Positions 1 to 11,670 of a stretch of DNA of 64,000 nt are shown in pieces. Within the stretch, counting starts at the first letter, position 1; every line of letters begins with the position of its first letter. The notes under the pieces are model-generated. The model did not search any database. It saw nothing but the letters and a program-made list of their open reading frames with translations, and was not told where the DNA came from. The position numbers and the translations under genes were made by a program. Source of the DNA: Scedosporium boydii (taxonomy: Eukaryota > Ascomycota > Sordariomycetes > Microascales > Microascaceae); assembly GCA_002221725.1 (NCBI GenBank), contig NJFT01000037.1, positions 62,001 through 126,000 of the forward strand, written 5' to 3'.

Positions 1-1025
1 GAAACAAAACCACCAACGCGAAGGCGCGCGCTGCTCCTCCCACTGGAACCGTTAAGGGCATAGTTCAGGAATTTGAGAAGAGCCAGATCAAGCAGCCGAG
101 CATCCAGAAGCCGAAGCCAAAGCCTGCAAGTGTCTCGCCGTTGAAGTTCGCAGTCAGAAGCGATGAACAGCAGTCCGACGACCTCGATATTGAATACGCG
201 CCGCCGAAGCCTCAGGACCTGCCTTACGAGTCGGATGTTTTCCCGGATGGCGTCTTGACATTTGAAGGGTTGAAGCCTGAGAACTTGCTCAAGGGCTACT
301 ATGAACGATACCATGACCCCGTGGATGAGAATGGAATCCGACTCAAGGACAAGAGATTTGAAGAAAATCTTCAAAAGGCCCTCAAGAAAGGTGATGAAAG
401 GATCCTTCGAGATATTGAAAACACAGACTGGTCGGTCTCGGACGTACCCGAAACGAAGCATATGGCTCGACCACAGAAACCTGAGCAGACTAGGCCGCTC
501 AGTCGCACATCCGCGCAGCGTCCCCCAACACTTAACTCCCGGCGAGCGGCGAGTGCCCTATCTATGGCCTCCACCATCAGAGAGAGAAAGCCTCGACCCG
601 CCCTCACAGCAGTGACACAGGCGAAGAAGCCGACTTCTTTCCTGCTGTCCGGACGCAAGGTCTCGAAGCCAATCGAGCCTCCCAAATCTCTTCCGCAGAG
701 TGCCATTGGAGAGGCGGTATCGAGGAGCACGTTGGGGTACTCGAAGGGCCGCTCTGCGTCCTCGGCGATCAGGACCCGACAAACGCTCGCCCGCTCGGTA
801 TCCGGAGCATCAGTCTCGTCAGATAGCTCCGATGCGACCATTACCCCGGCCAACTTCCGCAAGACTCAGGAGGCCAAGGCAAGCAAAAGTGACCAGTGGC
901 ATCAGCCCCAGTTCCTCGATATCTTCGATGTCAATGCGGAGTCTGATGATGATGCTCATGCTCCCAACATCGACAATATTGTTGATGAATTCGAGGACTT
1001 CCAACTTAAGCTGGACGATAACTGA
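1..1025 (+). CDS. Securin-like protein (separase inhibitor), 5' part outside window
   Basis: The reading frame is open from base 3 to the TGA at 1023-1025, so the N-terminus lies left of the window. About 340 residues are visible, without introns. The key segment is DIEYAPPKPQDLPY (about bases 189-230), followed by a conserved block containing FEGLKPENLLKGYY and ending DWSVSDVPETK. An acidic-I-E-x-x-P-P segment of this kind is known as the pseudosubstrate by which fungal securins (Pds1/Cut2) plug separase, so I infer a mitotic separase inhibitor degraded at anaphase. The rest is low-complexity Ser/Arg/Pro-rich sequence typical of disordered securins, with an acidic tail ending DFQLKLDDN. KEN or D-box degrons would be N-terminal and are not visible. 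An alternative is an unrelated disordered nuclear protein. Family assignment is from motif recall only. Confidence 0.55.
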   Translation, partial: NKTTNAKARAAPPTGTVKGIVQEFEKSQIKQPSIQKPKPKPASVSPLKFAVRSDEQQSDDLDIEYAPPKPQDLPYESDVFPDGVLTFEGLKPENLLKGYYERYHDPVDENGIRLKDKRFEENLQKALKKGDERILRDIENTDWSVSDVPETKHMARPQKPEQTRPLSRTSAQRPPTLNSRRAASALSMASTIRERKPRPALTAVTQAKKPTSFLLSGRKVSKPIEPPKSLPQSAIGEAVSRSTLGYSKGRSASSAIRTRQTLARSVSGASVSSDSSDATITPANFRKTQEAKASKSDQWHQPQFLDIFDVNAESDDDAHAPNIDNIVDEFEDFQLKLDDN

Positions 1026-3272
1026 GATGAAAAATAATGATGACCAACCTCGGTTGGGGACTAGTGACGGCGGAGGAGGATTGCATATTTTACGTTTTGT
1101 TTTACGACGGCGTTATCGGCGACATTAATATCCTAAAGGGCTCGGCCACGTTCGTGTTGTTTCTCAAAAACGGTCACAAGAATATCGATTAGACGGCAGC
1201 ACAATCGGCTATGGCGGAGCCGATGGGAAAGAGGGTATGAACGGCGATTATTTGTGTTTTAATATGTATATTCTACTCGAATTCAACATTGATGATTATG
1301 AACTTCACTTAAAAAGCTTGCACAGGTCCTAGCCAATGTTGCTCTCCTCCACTTCTGGGGATTCGCTAATGTTCTCCAACTGCTAATGAATCGGACCAGA
1401 AATTCAGGCACCAGCGTTGCTTGGCATTGGGTCGGACCACAACCTACGATGAAGCAACTCCCAACCGCATTCGCTCTTTCTTCGTCAAGGATTTCCAAGT
1501 CTCATCAACTGTGCAGGCAACAAGGTAGCTCTCTTTCCTCCATTATCTGCTCCTCGTCATTTATTGTCGAAAACCTGTTTCCCCCAGTATCTCTCCTTCG
1601 CGCCTTTCCCTATAATTGAAACACTTCTCCTTAATCCAATCACATCATGCCGATGTAGGTAGAAGATATAAGCGTAATAACGAAAAGGCTCAGCGCGAAG
1701 GATTTCGTGTGTTTCGGTAATTGGAAACATCCCCGGCTGGTTCTCAGATCCTTGCGTAAACTAGAGGGCTAGTCCACAAGAACACCCACCCATCCCAGGT
1801 AGTTTCTGGGTTTGGTAGTCGGAGGATCACAGAGTCCCGATCGTAACTTATTCCGATATCACCCAAACCTAGGATCGTTTGGTCGGAAACGCCATTCTCT
1901 CCTGTCTAATATCGCGTTCTCAAAGCATCCGAGGATCTAGTTGGACGGATGCCAGCGCTCAAGGACTACTGCGGTGTATTCCAAGAAGACCAGAGCGCAA
2001 ATCATCTTCCGTCAATCGTCGGTGAGACTGGCATGCCGAAGTCACGGCGAGGGAGGTATTGTCGAGATTTATAACAAGGTTCTCTTGGACGGTTGTGTCA
2101 AATTGTTGAGCATTCGATAGTCAAGGGGCCGTTGATGAACCAAGTAGTACAAATAGCTATACTTTATATCAGTTCTTCTCTCCGAAAACTCACGCTTGCG
2201 AACTTAAATCAGCCCTCCCTGTTCACATGGATAGGTATCCTAGGGCCTAAGGACTTGTGTAAATATACGGAATACTCTTCCCGTACTCATGATGCGAGCT
2301 TCCCTTGCGGATTCTGGTATAGCAATCGGGCATCCACCGTGGAAAAGGTCATGATGTTCCTCCTTCGCTCGCACATTATCCCTGCCGCCAGAGGCCCGAA
2401 GATATCTATTTTCGCCTTGTATGAATGCCTCTTCGCCGGCTTGGCTGTTAACGGGAAGCATCGTAGTATTCGACGAGTTGCTCGAGACTCTTTCGCTCGC
2501 TATAGCGGACAAATATTACATGTCCGGTAAAGAAAGAGGAACAGCGGCTCCTGTAGACAGCCAGCCAAACGAGATGCAATTGAATTCGAGGAAGAAAGTC
2601 GGTAGTCGAAGGGAGGCGCGCGCGCAGGGTGTGGAAGTAGGGAGGGGGTTCTGGCTGGCTGGGCTGAGATCTTGAAAGGATGACCGAATCGATGCGCCTC
2701 GTAGTCACGTGATAATATAATCCCGGCCAATGAAGGCGCGTGAATGATGCCTGTACCGGTACATAAACATAAGGTACTGTTTCAGTGAATAAATAGCAAA
2801 AATAAGGAAAAGGTACTCAAAAATTAAGTATCACATGACGCAGTCTGACCCAGCGCCCCTGCAGTTGCAATCCAAGCACTCAAAAGTGGATTGTCATCCC
2901 TGACCACTAGACAATTCTCCATCATGAAAGTCTCAAACCTCAACCTTTACTCGCTCCTGCCATTGCCCTCAGCACCACCTATCGCGTCGCTCATTAATTC
3001 ATCACACGGCTTCGGCCTCCTTTTCCTAATTTTCTCGTCCCCTGGCGTTGCGCGACTGCATTACCCGCCGATTTAGCCACCCTACCCCCGGGTTTCCAAG
3101 TTTTCTCGACACCGTGGACATTGTCGCGTGAAGCCTTACCAGTTCGCGTACCTCCTCCCTATATCCGCAACTTTTTGCTCAAACCGGCCTGCATGGTCCT
3201 CACTACCAGTGACTATTCAGGGTATGATGGTTGGAGGACGGCGGCCAAGGTAGAAATTGCGCAATTCTCACG
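1026..3272. other. Intergenic spacer, securin-like gene to set1
   Basis: About 2.2 kb with no supportable gene. It should hold the 3' end of the securin-like gene and the promoter and leader of set1. A 145-codon open frame at 2093-2530 has no ATG-supported conserved domain that I recognise. Bases 2700-2830 are AT-rich with several TATA-like stretches. Confidence 0.5.
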
Positions 3273-6200
3273 ATGACTCGCCCGCCTGGGGGGGCGGGCT
3301 TCGCCCAGTTCTTTCCTGCGGCTCCTCGAGCGGTGAAAGACCGCATGACGGAGCGGGAAAGAGCAGAGAGGGCGAAGAAGCAATCGCACGAATCGTCTGA
3401 AGCGCCATCTCCAAATTCTCAAATTTTCACCTCCCACGCCTCGTCGCGGGCCGACCAGCCAGACGGCCTCGGTCGACCTCCAGATCTGCCTTTTTCAGAT
3501 ACCTCTTTACCCCCGACTGATGATAGCGAGTCCATTCCTGGTGATATTCCTAATGGCACCAGGTCTGCGAGTTCTCATGCTAGCACTGTCTCTTCCATCT
3601 TCAGCGCCCCCGCCTCCGCTCTCCAGGCCGCCCCAAGTGCGTCCACTCGACCATCCGCCGCCATTCACTCACCCCTCACCTCCTCAGATTCCCCATTACA
3701 TTCCGCCGCCATGTCTGTCGCGAAGCCTTTGCCATCACATCCTAATAATGCCGACGTCTCCTCGCGAGAAGGTTACTACCGCGCCACAGACTCTCCAGCG
3801 TCGACTAATGGCCAATCATCGGTATATGCCGGTCGCCTCCCCGCCCGAAATCCTGCTCGAGCAATTCAAGGGATCAGGTGCATCTATGACCCTCTAATCG
3901 ACCGAAACCTTGCTAAGTCGTCGAAGAAAGACACAAAACCACAATTCAAGGAGTTCGGATTGGTACGTGATACATATATGATACTATATACCACCCACTC
4001 TGTACTGGAGGGGGGGCGTCATCGCTATGCTTTCTGTGAACATGAAGCTAATATTTTTTCGGGAAATAGGACGATGACGCCCCCCCTGCAGACCCGCGGC
4101 TGGCAAAGGGTGGCAGACTCAACTATATCAATGTCGACTTCCATTTCCCTAAAGCTCGTCTCCGACATACGCCCTACAACTTGAAGCCGTATCCTTTTGA
4201 TCCCAAAACGTCTATCGGGCCCGGGCCGCCAACCCAGGTTGTTGTCACTGGTTTCAATCCGCTTGTGTCATTTTCGAAAGTCACCGCCTTGTTCTCCAGC
4301 TTCGGCGACATTGCAGAGAGCAGTAACAAGCTGCATCCCGAGGACGGAAGTTATCTTGGATTCGCAACCTTCAGGTATCGCGATGCTCGACCCAGCCGGC
4401 AATGGCCCGCCGGTATCCCGGGTGCCGATGCGGCAAGAAGAGCCGTGAGGTCGTTGAATGGAAGCCGGCTTGAAGCGAACCGAATTCGTGTAGAGTTCGA
4501 TCCTGAAGGCAAGAAGAGTGGTCGCATGCTGGAAGAGGTCCTAAACAAAAGCAGGGAGAAGGCAGAGCAGGCACTTGCAGCCGCACGAGCGGCTTCTGCA
4601 GGCCCTCGTAATTCAGAGGGCGTCCCAGCACCCCCTCCGACGGCACCCAAAGGCCCAGCCGCGCACAGGCAGGTTCCCGTGGGAACCTCGACGACACGGC
4701 AAGGGAGCGTTGCTGCCCCTTCATGGGCCCCCTCTCAATCGAAGCGATTCTCCCTCATCGAAGACCAACCGATAGAGCCGCAGGTCGCCGATGACCCCCA
4801 CATCTTCATCTCGAAAACATTCGTACCCGTAATGGCGACTACTATTCCCCATATGAAGAAACGATTAAAGGCCTTCCGATTCGAAGATATTCGCCTCGAT
4901 CGATCGGGTTACTTCATCGTCTTTCAGAATACGAGTCACGGAAGGCATGAGGCGGAGAAGTGTTACAGGGCCGCTCACGACACTGATCTTTTTACGTACA
5001 AGATGGGCATGAAGCTGCGACTCCCACGACCGCCTCGCCGCGAATCCGGCTCGTCAACACAAAATCGAAATCGCTCCCCCGCACCCGAGACGAAATTCAG
5101 AGCAGACTCTAGCTTGAGGCATGACAAAGATCGTGAACGTCGAGAGGTCGAGGCAGATATCGAGGAAGAGAAGAAACAGCGGGCCAGAAACTTTGATCCG
5201 GTAATGGAAGCGGTTGCAGTTGTTCGACGGGAGATGGTAGAACATCTCATCAAGCATATCCGGATGAAGGTAGCTGCGCCGGCGCTCTTCAATTACCTGG
5301 ATCCGGTCAACCATAGTGCCAAGAGACGGCGGCTTAACCTGGAAGGACCGGAAACTGATCCATTATCGGGTTCATTCGAAGATGGCGATGACAGCTCACG
5401 GGCCGCCACCCCTAATTCTCGAGCAGACCCTATCGAAAGACGCACGGGACGCCTAGGCGTGTCAGCCTTGCCTCGTATCCGGAAAGCCAAAGGCGCCGGA
5501 CAGCGGAATGTCGGGTTCACGGATCCTTTCGCTCGCAAACGGCTGCCTACAGCTCGCAACGCATTCCGATCGCTCCATTATCGCCTCAAAGGTCTAGACA
5601 GCGACGTCGAGTCAGACGATGAGAATGAGCAACGGACGTCCATTACCAGGGACACAGAAGAACCAGAATCCCGTCCCCGAAGCCGAATGAGTACCGATGA
5701 TGAAGCTTCCAGGGATGATCTGGCTTCCTGGGGCCCAGGGGATGATGATTCTATGACCGAGTCCAGTTTCGTTATCAACGATACTGGCCCCTCTGTACGG
5801 AAGCGGAAATTGGGTCTATCCGTTGAGGCTGCCCTAAAGAGGCAGAAGAAATCGGACGAAGAACTCTTCGGTGTAACCTTTGGTCGCCTTGAAGCTATTA
5901 TACCGTCCAAGGATGTTTCCGAGGAGCCACCGCCAACTATCGAGATAACCGAGGACAAAGAGACACCATCACGCTCCGAAACACCAGTTCCTCCTAGTAC
6001 GAAGGGCGCAAAGAAGAAGGCGCCAAAGACCAAGAAGAAGACGAAGAAGCAGTTGCTCGAGGAGCAGGAAGCCCTTAGAAAACTGCAGGAAGCGGAAGTG
6101 GCCAGTATCAAGACCGAAAAGTCACTGACTGATGACGCCGCTGTAGGCGATGACCAGAGGAAGGTGATCGAAGAGCCTGAAAAGCCATTTCCAGACGAGA

Positions 6201-7274
6201 ACTTATATCCTACCAAGCCCCAACCTGCCATGGAGTTACCGGACGACTTCGCTTTGGAGATCAGCGCCTTCGAACAGCTCTCCCTGGGCTCTAGGGATGC
6301 GCCTGATATCGCGAGATTGTGCAAGAAGCACAAGCCGAGCGATTTGGGTGATGTAGAGCTGTGGCTTTGGAAACGCAACCGTATTAGGGAGTTGAACAAC
6401 GTGGATGGCTCTGTTGATCGTCCTGTCGGTATAATCGAAGGCTATTACGTTCCCAACCCCACTGGATGCGCCCGGACGGAAGGCATCAAGAAGATTCTGA
6501 ACTCGGAGAAGTCGAAATATCTCCCCCATCACATCAAGGTACAAAAGGCCAGAGAAGAGCGTGAAGCGCGTGTCAAGAAGGACGGGAAGGACCTGGCTGC
6601 GGCCGCCGCTGAAGCTGCTAAGATTGCGGCGGAGAAGCTCCTCGCGAAGGGAAACTCGCGAGCCAACCGTGCCAACAACCGACGCTTTGTGGCTGATCTC
6701 AACGATCAGAAGAAGACTCTCGGGCAGGACTCGGACGTGTTCAAGTTCAACCAGCTTAAGAAGCGGAAGAAGCCCGTCAAGTTCGCCAGGTCCGCCATCC
6801 ACAACTGGGGTCTTTACGCTATGGAGAATATCCCAAAGGACGACATGATTATCGAGTACGTGGGTGAGGAAGTTCGACAGCAGATTGCCGAGATCCGAGA
6901 GAACAGATACCTCAAGAGTGGCATTGGAAGTAGTTACCTCTTCCGTATCGACGAAAATACGGTGATTGATGCGACGAAGAAGGGAGGCATCGCGCGGTTC
7001 ATCAACCACAGTTGCATGCCTAACTGCACTGCCAAGATTATCAAAGTCGATGGCAGCAAGCGCATCGTCATCTATGCCCTTCGCGATATAGCCATGAGTA
7101 AGTGACCATTCCCCCCGTATTCTCCCCATCCTATCTTAATTTGCGTTTCTAAACTAACACTCCTTCGTAGATGAGGAGTTGACCTACGACTACAAGTTCG
7201 AACGGGAGATCGGAAGCTTGGATCGGATTCCCTGTCTCTGCGGTACGGCGGCATGTAAAGGCTTCCTCAATTAA
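3273..7274 (+). CDS. set1: Set1, histone H3 lysine-4 methyltransferase (COMPASS catalytic subunit)
   Basis: Three exons: 3273-3962, 4070-7097 and 7171-7274, giving 1273 residues, a normal fungal Set1 length. Intron 1 has donor GTACGT, lariat site GCTAAT and acceptor ATAG; intron 2 has GTAAGT and CGTAG. The start ATG (3273) gives [19 protein letters not shown], the usual Set1 N-terminus; an in-frame upstream ATG at 3231 is less likely. Domains in order: RRM at about residues 284-376; second Set1-type RNA-binding domain at about 473-551; acidic and Lys-rich middle; N-SET at about 953-1061; SET at about 1125-1255 with NHSC at 1209-1212 and ELTYDY; post-SET with the CLCGTAAC zinc ligands at the extreme C-terminus. 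It trimethylates H3K4 in nuclear chromatin from S-adenosylmethionine, within COMPASS. All catalytic motifs look intact. Confidence 0.96.
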
Positions 7275-8966
7275 GCTTTTCTGGCAGGCATGTTCGTCAT
7301 TCTCGACGCAGGCGAGGGTTCTGCTTTTTTCTCACCTCTCCTTTGTGGGACTTCGATGTCTTTTTTCTATTGTCATGACTACTGCTTGGAAGACTATTGT
7401 CACTTTTATTAGTGTTGTTATCGGGGCTACTCTCAAACCTCTTGTATTCTCTCCGGCATGATAGGAGTTCTTTTTTCATATTTTTTTTTCCTCTTTTTCT
7501 TGCTCTTTATGTTCATCCTGGGTGAAGAAAATATGGGAGAGGTTTCAACTAGCATATGCAATGCCTAGCAACACTTCAACAGTTGTCTACCATGCTCAGG
7601 GCTGGTTCTATCCTCACTCCTCACCAGAACCCTTTCTATTTTCTACAATTCCATTTGCTATCAACATCACGGTCACTGCACGGTCACGGTCTAGGTCAAG
7701 CTCGATGCATTTACTTTTTATTTTTCTCTTCTGCGTCTTACTTTTTATTGAAGTTTGGATCATGGTTGTCTTTTTCTCTTCTCACATATATACTCTGGGT
7801 GCATCATAACTCCTTTCTCTTTCTTGATCGGTGTCATGGGGTTTCTGCAAATTATGGAGGGGATTGCAAAAGAGGTGTGGACGAAACGACGCACACAAAA
7901 AAAATTCGGGGGAGGGTGATGGGTTTCATCGGGGTTGGGTGTTTTTTCTGCTTTGTCGAGGGTTCTTCTGAACCCCCCTATTCTCCCTTAATGTAGTTAG
8001 AGATGTCGGTGAGGTGAGAGTACGAAGGAGTGCTCTGAATGCGAAGAGAAAGGCACTTGTTGCTTTGTGCTCGTTGATTGACGTCCAAATCCAAGTCTAA
8101 GTTCAAGTTCAAATTTGTAAGTGCCGTACTCACCACACGTAGTAGTATCTGTCCGAGCCATGTTTGTTCCAGTTGACGCGCCCCATGTCCATCATTTCGA
8201 CGCATGCTGAACTGCTGTCTGCCCTCCTGGAACGAGCGCTCTTGGGGACCGTAGAGAAGCCGACGAGAACCTCAACTATCTAGTGACTAACTACGATAGA
8301 GGAGCTGGATATCGGAATCACCAAACAAACGAGTTCTCCGAAGAGTACGAGGAGTACGGACAGTGTGCGTGTTTCCAGCCCTTCTTCGAATATTAACGCC
8401 CGGCTTGGACTTTCTCTGCCATGGATACCCGGGGTTAAAGCTCGCATCTCGTCAGTATCCCGACAGCACTTTTCCCAAACGAAAAACTAGTAATCAAGGT
8501 CTTGCGAGCATTACGGCCCTTGAGCTCAACCCAGTCCGATTGGCACGAGAGAAAAACAAGAATGTGTTGTGAACGAAACATAGACTGACTTTATTTTCCC
8601 AGGCATAAGAACATAAGATCCAGCTCTCCATCCAGCGTGAGTGATTCGAACCCTTCTACTCCAATTGGGTATGACAAGCCCCTTCCTTCTCTTCGGCTCT
8701 CCAGCGCCTCTCACCCCTCTTTGCGAAGGTCTTATCTACAAGACACATTCGCAACTGTGATAACCATCTCTTAAACTCCATCCCACTATCTCTAGGAGGT
8801 ATCGTGAATGTGCCTATCCTCAACATAGAGTGTCGGCCTTGTCGTAGTTGCCTACGCGCCCAAGAAAAGAAAAAACGAAAGAAAGAAAGAATGCATTCAA
8901 ATCATTATTTTGCGGGAACCAAGTTTCCGAACGCCTTTGTTCATTCTCCAGAAATCACTCACTCCA
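7275..8966. other. Intergenic spacer between convergent genes
   Basis: About 1.7 kb. The first part (7300-7800) is strongly T-rich and probably contains the set1 3' UTR. The far end should hold the 3' UTR of the minus-strand gene that stops at 8967. Open frames here are short and mutually overlapping on both strands. I see no conserved gene or tRNA. Confidence 0.5.
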
Positions 8967-9783
8967 TTATTGTCGTCTCTCCTTCTTGATGTGGACTCCG
9001 CTAGCCCTAGTAATATCGGGTGCCCTCGGGCCAAGCATCCAGTCTTGCATAGCCAGCCACTCGCTCCAGGTAGCTTCTGCAGATTGGATCTCCTTCTCCG
9101 TAACCTCTTGAAGAGGCTTGAGGAAAGGGACGTACTGGCCGTCGGCCATATCATAGTCGGCCTTGACCTTCAGCCAGTTCTCGCTCTTGGCAGCGAAGAG
9201 GTAGTTCTTGCGCTCGGTTTCGTGTATTGGACCGATGCCCTCGGCCCAGTCATCGCCGAAGAAGCCGTGCAAGACGGCGGGGAAATCGAAACCGGTAACT
9301 ATGAGGCGGCGGACGTACGGGATCAAAGTGACGTTCACGGGGACGAGTGCGCGCTTTGCGGGGGGCGGGCCGAGGGCAGCTGGTCGCGGGGTCGCTGCAG
9401 GGCCTGGCGCACCCAGCGTTGGGCTGTAGGAGTAGACGGGATGGATCGGATGCTGGAAGGGAAGTTGGATGTTGATGAAGGAGGCTACGACTTGAACGGG
9501 CGGGGTGTATTGGGCTTCATCTAGGAAGTAGCGAAGGCACGACTGGAACTTGGGGTGCCATTCGAAGAGATCGAATTGGGTTCCCTGTATGTTCTGCCAG
9601 GATAGTTAGATCGAACAAGGTTAATGCACCGCGGAGCTCGGTGCATGGCTCGGTTGCATGGCTCGCTACTGGAGAGGAAAGGGATCAGATGGCCCTCCAC
9701 CGCCTTTGTGGAGGGTACGTCACTTCGGCGGGGTTCGGACATACCTGGTGGAATTGCTGTTGGGACCCTCCCGGAACAGCCAT
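8967..9783 (-). CDS. Conserved fungal protein of unknown function, about 221 aa
   Basis: Two exons on the minus strand: 9783-9745 and 9593-8967, joined in phase 0. The donor is GTATGT. The acceptor is the AG ending CTGGCAG; an in-frame alternative nine bases later would start the exon at 9584. The short first exon encodes MAVPGGSQQQFHQ. The second begins NIQGTQFDLFEWHPKFQSCL and ends in a Lys/Arg-rich tail, IKKERRQ. Central strong blocks are LIVTGFDFPAVLHGFFGDDW and TWSEWLAMQDWMLGPRAP. I recall this pattern from many Pezizomycotina genomes as an uncharacterised protein but know no function. There is no signal peptide or membrane segment. A small globular domain fits the Trp-rich conserved blocks, with a Pro/Ala linker near residues 60-85. 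It converges on set1. Confidence 0.8.
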
Positions 9784-10101
9784 GTTGGTTAATGGGCTAG
9801 CAGTGCTAGATGGGAGTCCAGAGCAGGGATGAAAGCGAGTAGACTAAAGCAAAGTGTGTAAGTGTGTAGTCCAAAGATGGCGGTTTGTCAGAATCAACTC
9901 AGAGAAGAGGGCTGGGTGAAATCAATGTGCTTGGGAGGGTTGAGTGATGGGAACAGTGAAAGGATTGAGCACATTGATCCAAGGTCAGGCTGCCACATTA
10001 GTGGCCCGGTTGGTAATAGTTGGACCACTACAAGCAGAGTTGCTGCGAGACAGCTGCAGAGGAACCAACATTGAAAGATTGTGGTTCGCCTACGCAGCGG
10101 T

Positions 10102-10125
10102 TAAGCAGCTAAGCAGCTAAGCAGC
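10102..10125. repeat. TAAGCAGC x3 tandem repeat
   Basis: Three perfect head-to-tail copies of the octamer TAAGCAGC, followed by AGGGG. A short microsatellite-like repeat in non-coding sequence upstream of the minus-strand gene at 8967-9783. Confidence 0.9.
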
Positions 10126-11654
10126 AGGGGGGGCTCCGCTTAGTAGAAGCTGAAGGTGCAGCTGGTGACGGAAAGGAGACAGCAGGAACATACCAGACTA
10201 GTAAACTGGAACAGCCAGTCAGAAGGTCACATGCGCAAAGACCAAAGAGTGAAACGGAAGTCGTCGGGGTCTAGATCGCCGGAAACACTCCTGGTCTTAT
10301 GAAATAACGGTCGTGTCGGCTTGAGAAGGTGGGATACAGTCGACGCAATGCAACCGCGGAAGGTGCGATGGCCTAATACCTTAAAGCCAAGTAACGATTC
10401 GCACTAAAATGTGCGCTAGGATAGAGGCGCGCCTTCCTGGGATGCAGACACAAGGGAGAGCTGGTATTGCCTCGAGCTTAATGCAGAAGGGACCACTGCG
10501 AGCCGACCTGACAGCGCGGGACCGGTACGGGCTAGGCTAGTACCGGGTTAGTCCTGGTATGTACGATGCCGAAGCGAGGCAACGGATAGTGGCTGTGAGG
10601 ACTGAGTTTGGTAGTTTAGGTAGGGAGGCGAGCTCCTAGACTGGAGAGTATAGATAAGACTAACTGATGATGGCAATTTGTGGAGGAGACAACGATAGAC
10701 GAGTGCGGAGGTTAGTGACTTGAGGAGGCCGGGTAAGGTCAGCACTGAGGGTATTAATATATACTCTTGAGAGACGTCCCGATCCAGCTCGATCTAGACA
10801 AGACTGCTCTGGAGCGTTGAGCCATTGCGACGCTGGGGCACGTCAGTGCTGTGTGGGATATCTACGCTCGGCACGACAAGACGTTAGGTGAACGTAGGGT
10901 GGAGGCCGACCCAGCTCAGTCGGGGTTGGGGGACTTGGATGGGGAGGGAGGATGTGAGCTAAATGTGAGTGACCTACGGTCTGGGTGTAGCTTGTATTGT
11001 TTCGAGGTTCCTGTACCCGGCTGGGTTGGTGCAGATGCAGGTACACCCTAGCACCCCCATGCCCAGCTGGCTACTTCCTACTTCGCTCACTGGATCGGCT
11101 GTCGTCGCAACGGTGCGACTATCAATGCTGTACTATTGTACCATTGTACCATTTGGGAATCCGCCATCAATGGACTTGTGGACTTGCAAAAGTTAAGATT
11201 GTTTGGCGAGTCCAATGAATCAGATCCAATGTTGAATGCCGTCGATGCTGAATTGCAAAAAGTGAGGTGTCAATGTTGAGGTACCTCGATAACTGATGTC
11301 CGGAAAAGCCCCCCAACACCGACCACCACCGCTAATCTCAGGTTGTCTGACCTCCACTGTAAGGGCCATAGGTCTTCCCGGGCTCGTCTGATATGTTCAT
11401 TCCACATTTACTGTGATTTTGCTTTTTATTTCACTCATATTCTCTCTATCACCTCGCCTCGCGTACGAAGCAGTCCGCTTCAGTATAATGATACCAAAAT
11501 CTGGTTTGGCCTGACTTTGATATTGTCTGGGCGCTGGCAGCGACCCTGGACTTGGAGATTTTAGGCCTGACAAGGGCCTTAATAAGCACAACCTAAGAAC
11601 AAAGTTTAACCAGGGGTATTGATATGTGCAGAAGACTAGCAATACTCTGGATGG

Positions 11655-11670
11655 AAAAAAAAAAAAAAAA
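11655..11670. repeat. A16 homopolymer
   Basis: Sixteen consecutive A bases, followed by an A-rich stretch of about 50 bases. No target-site duplication or retroelement body is visible upstream, so it need not be a retroposition tail. Confidence 0.9.

Noticed and set aside
2093..2530. 145-codon plus-strand ORF
   Set aside because: No domain recognised, and competing frames exist on the minus strand; consistent with chance.
8630..8720. Possible tRNA on the minus strand from GGTTCGAATC-like sequence
   Set aside because: The flanking five-base T stem pairs at only three positions, and no acceptor or anticodon arm can be folded around it.
10102..10125. CRISPR-like repeat
   Set aside because: The copies are contiguous octamers without spacers, in a eukaryotic genome; it is a simple tandem repeat.
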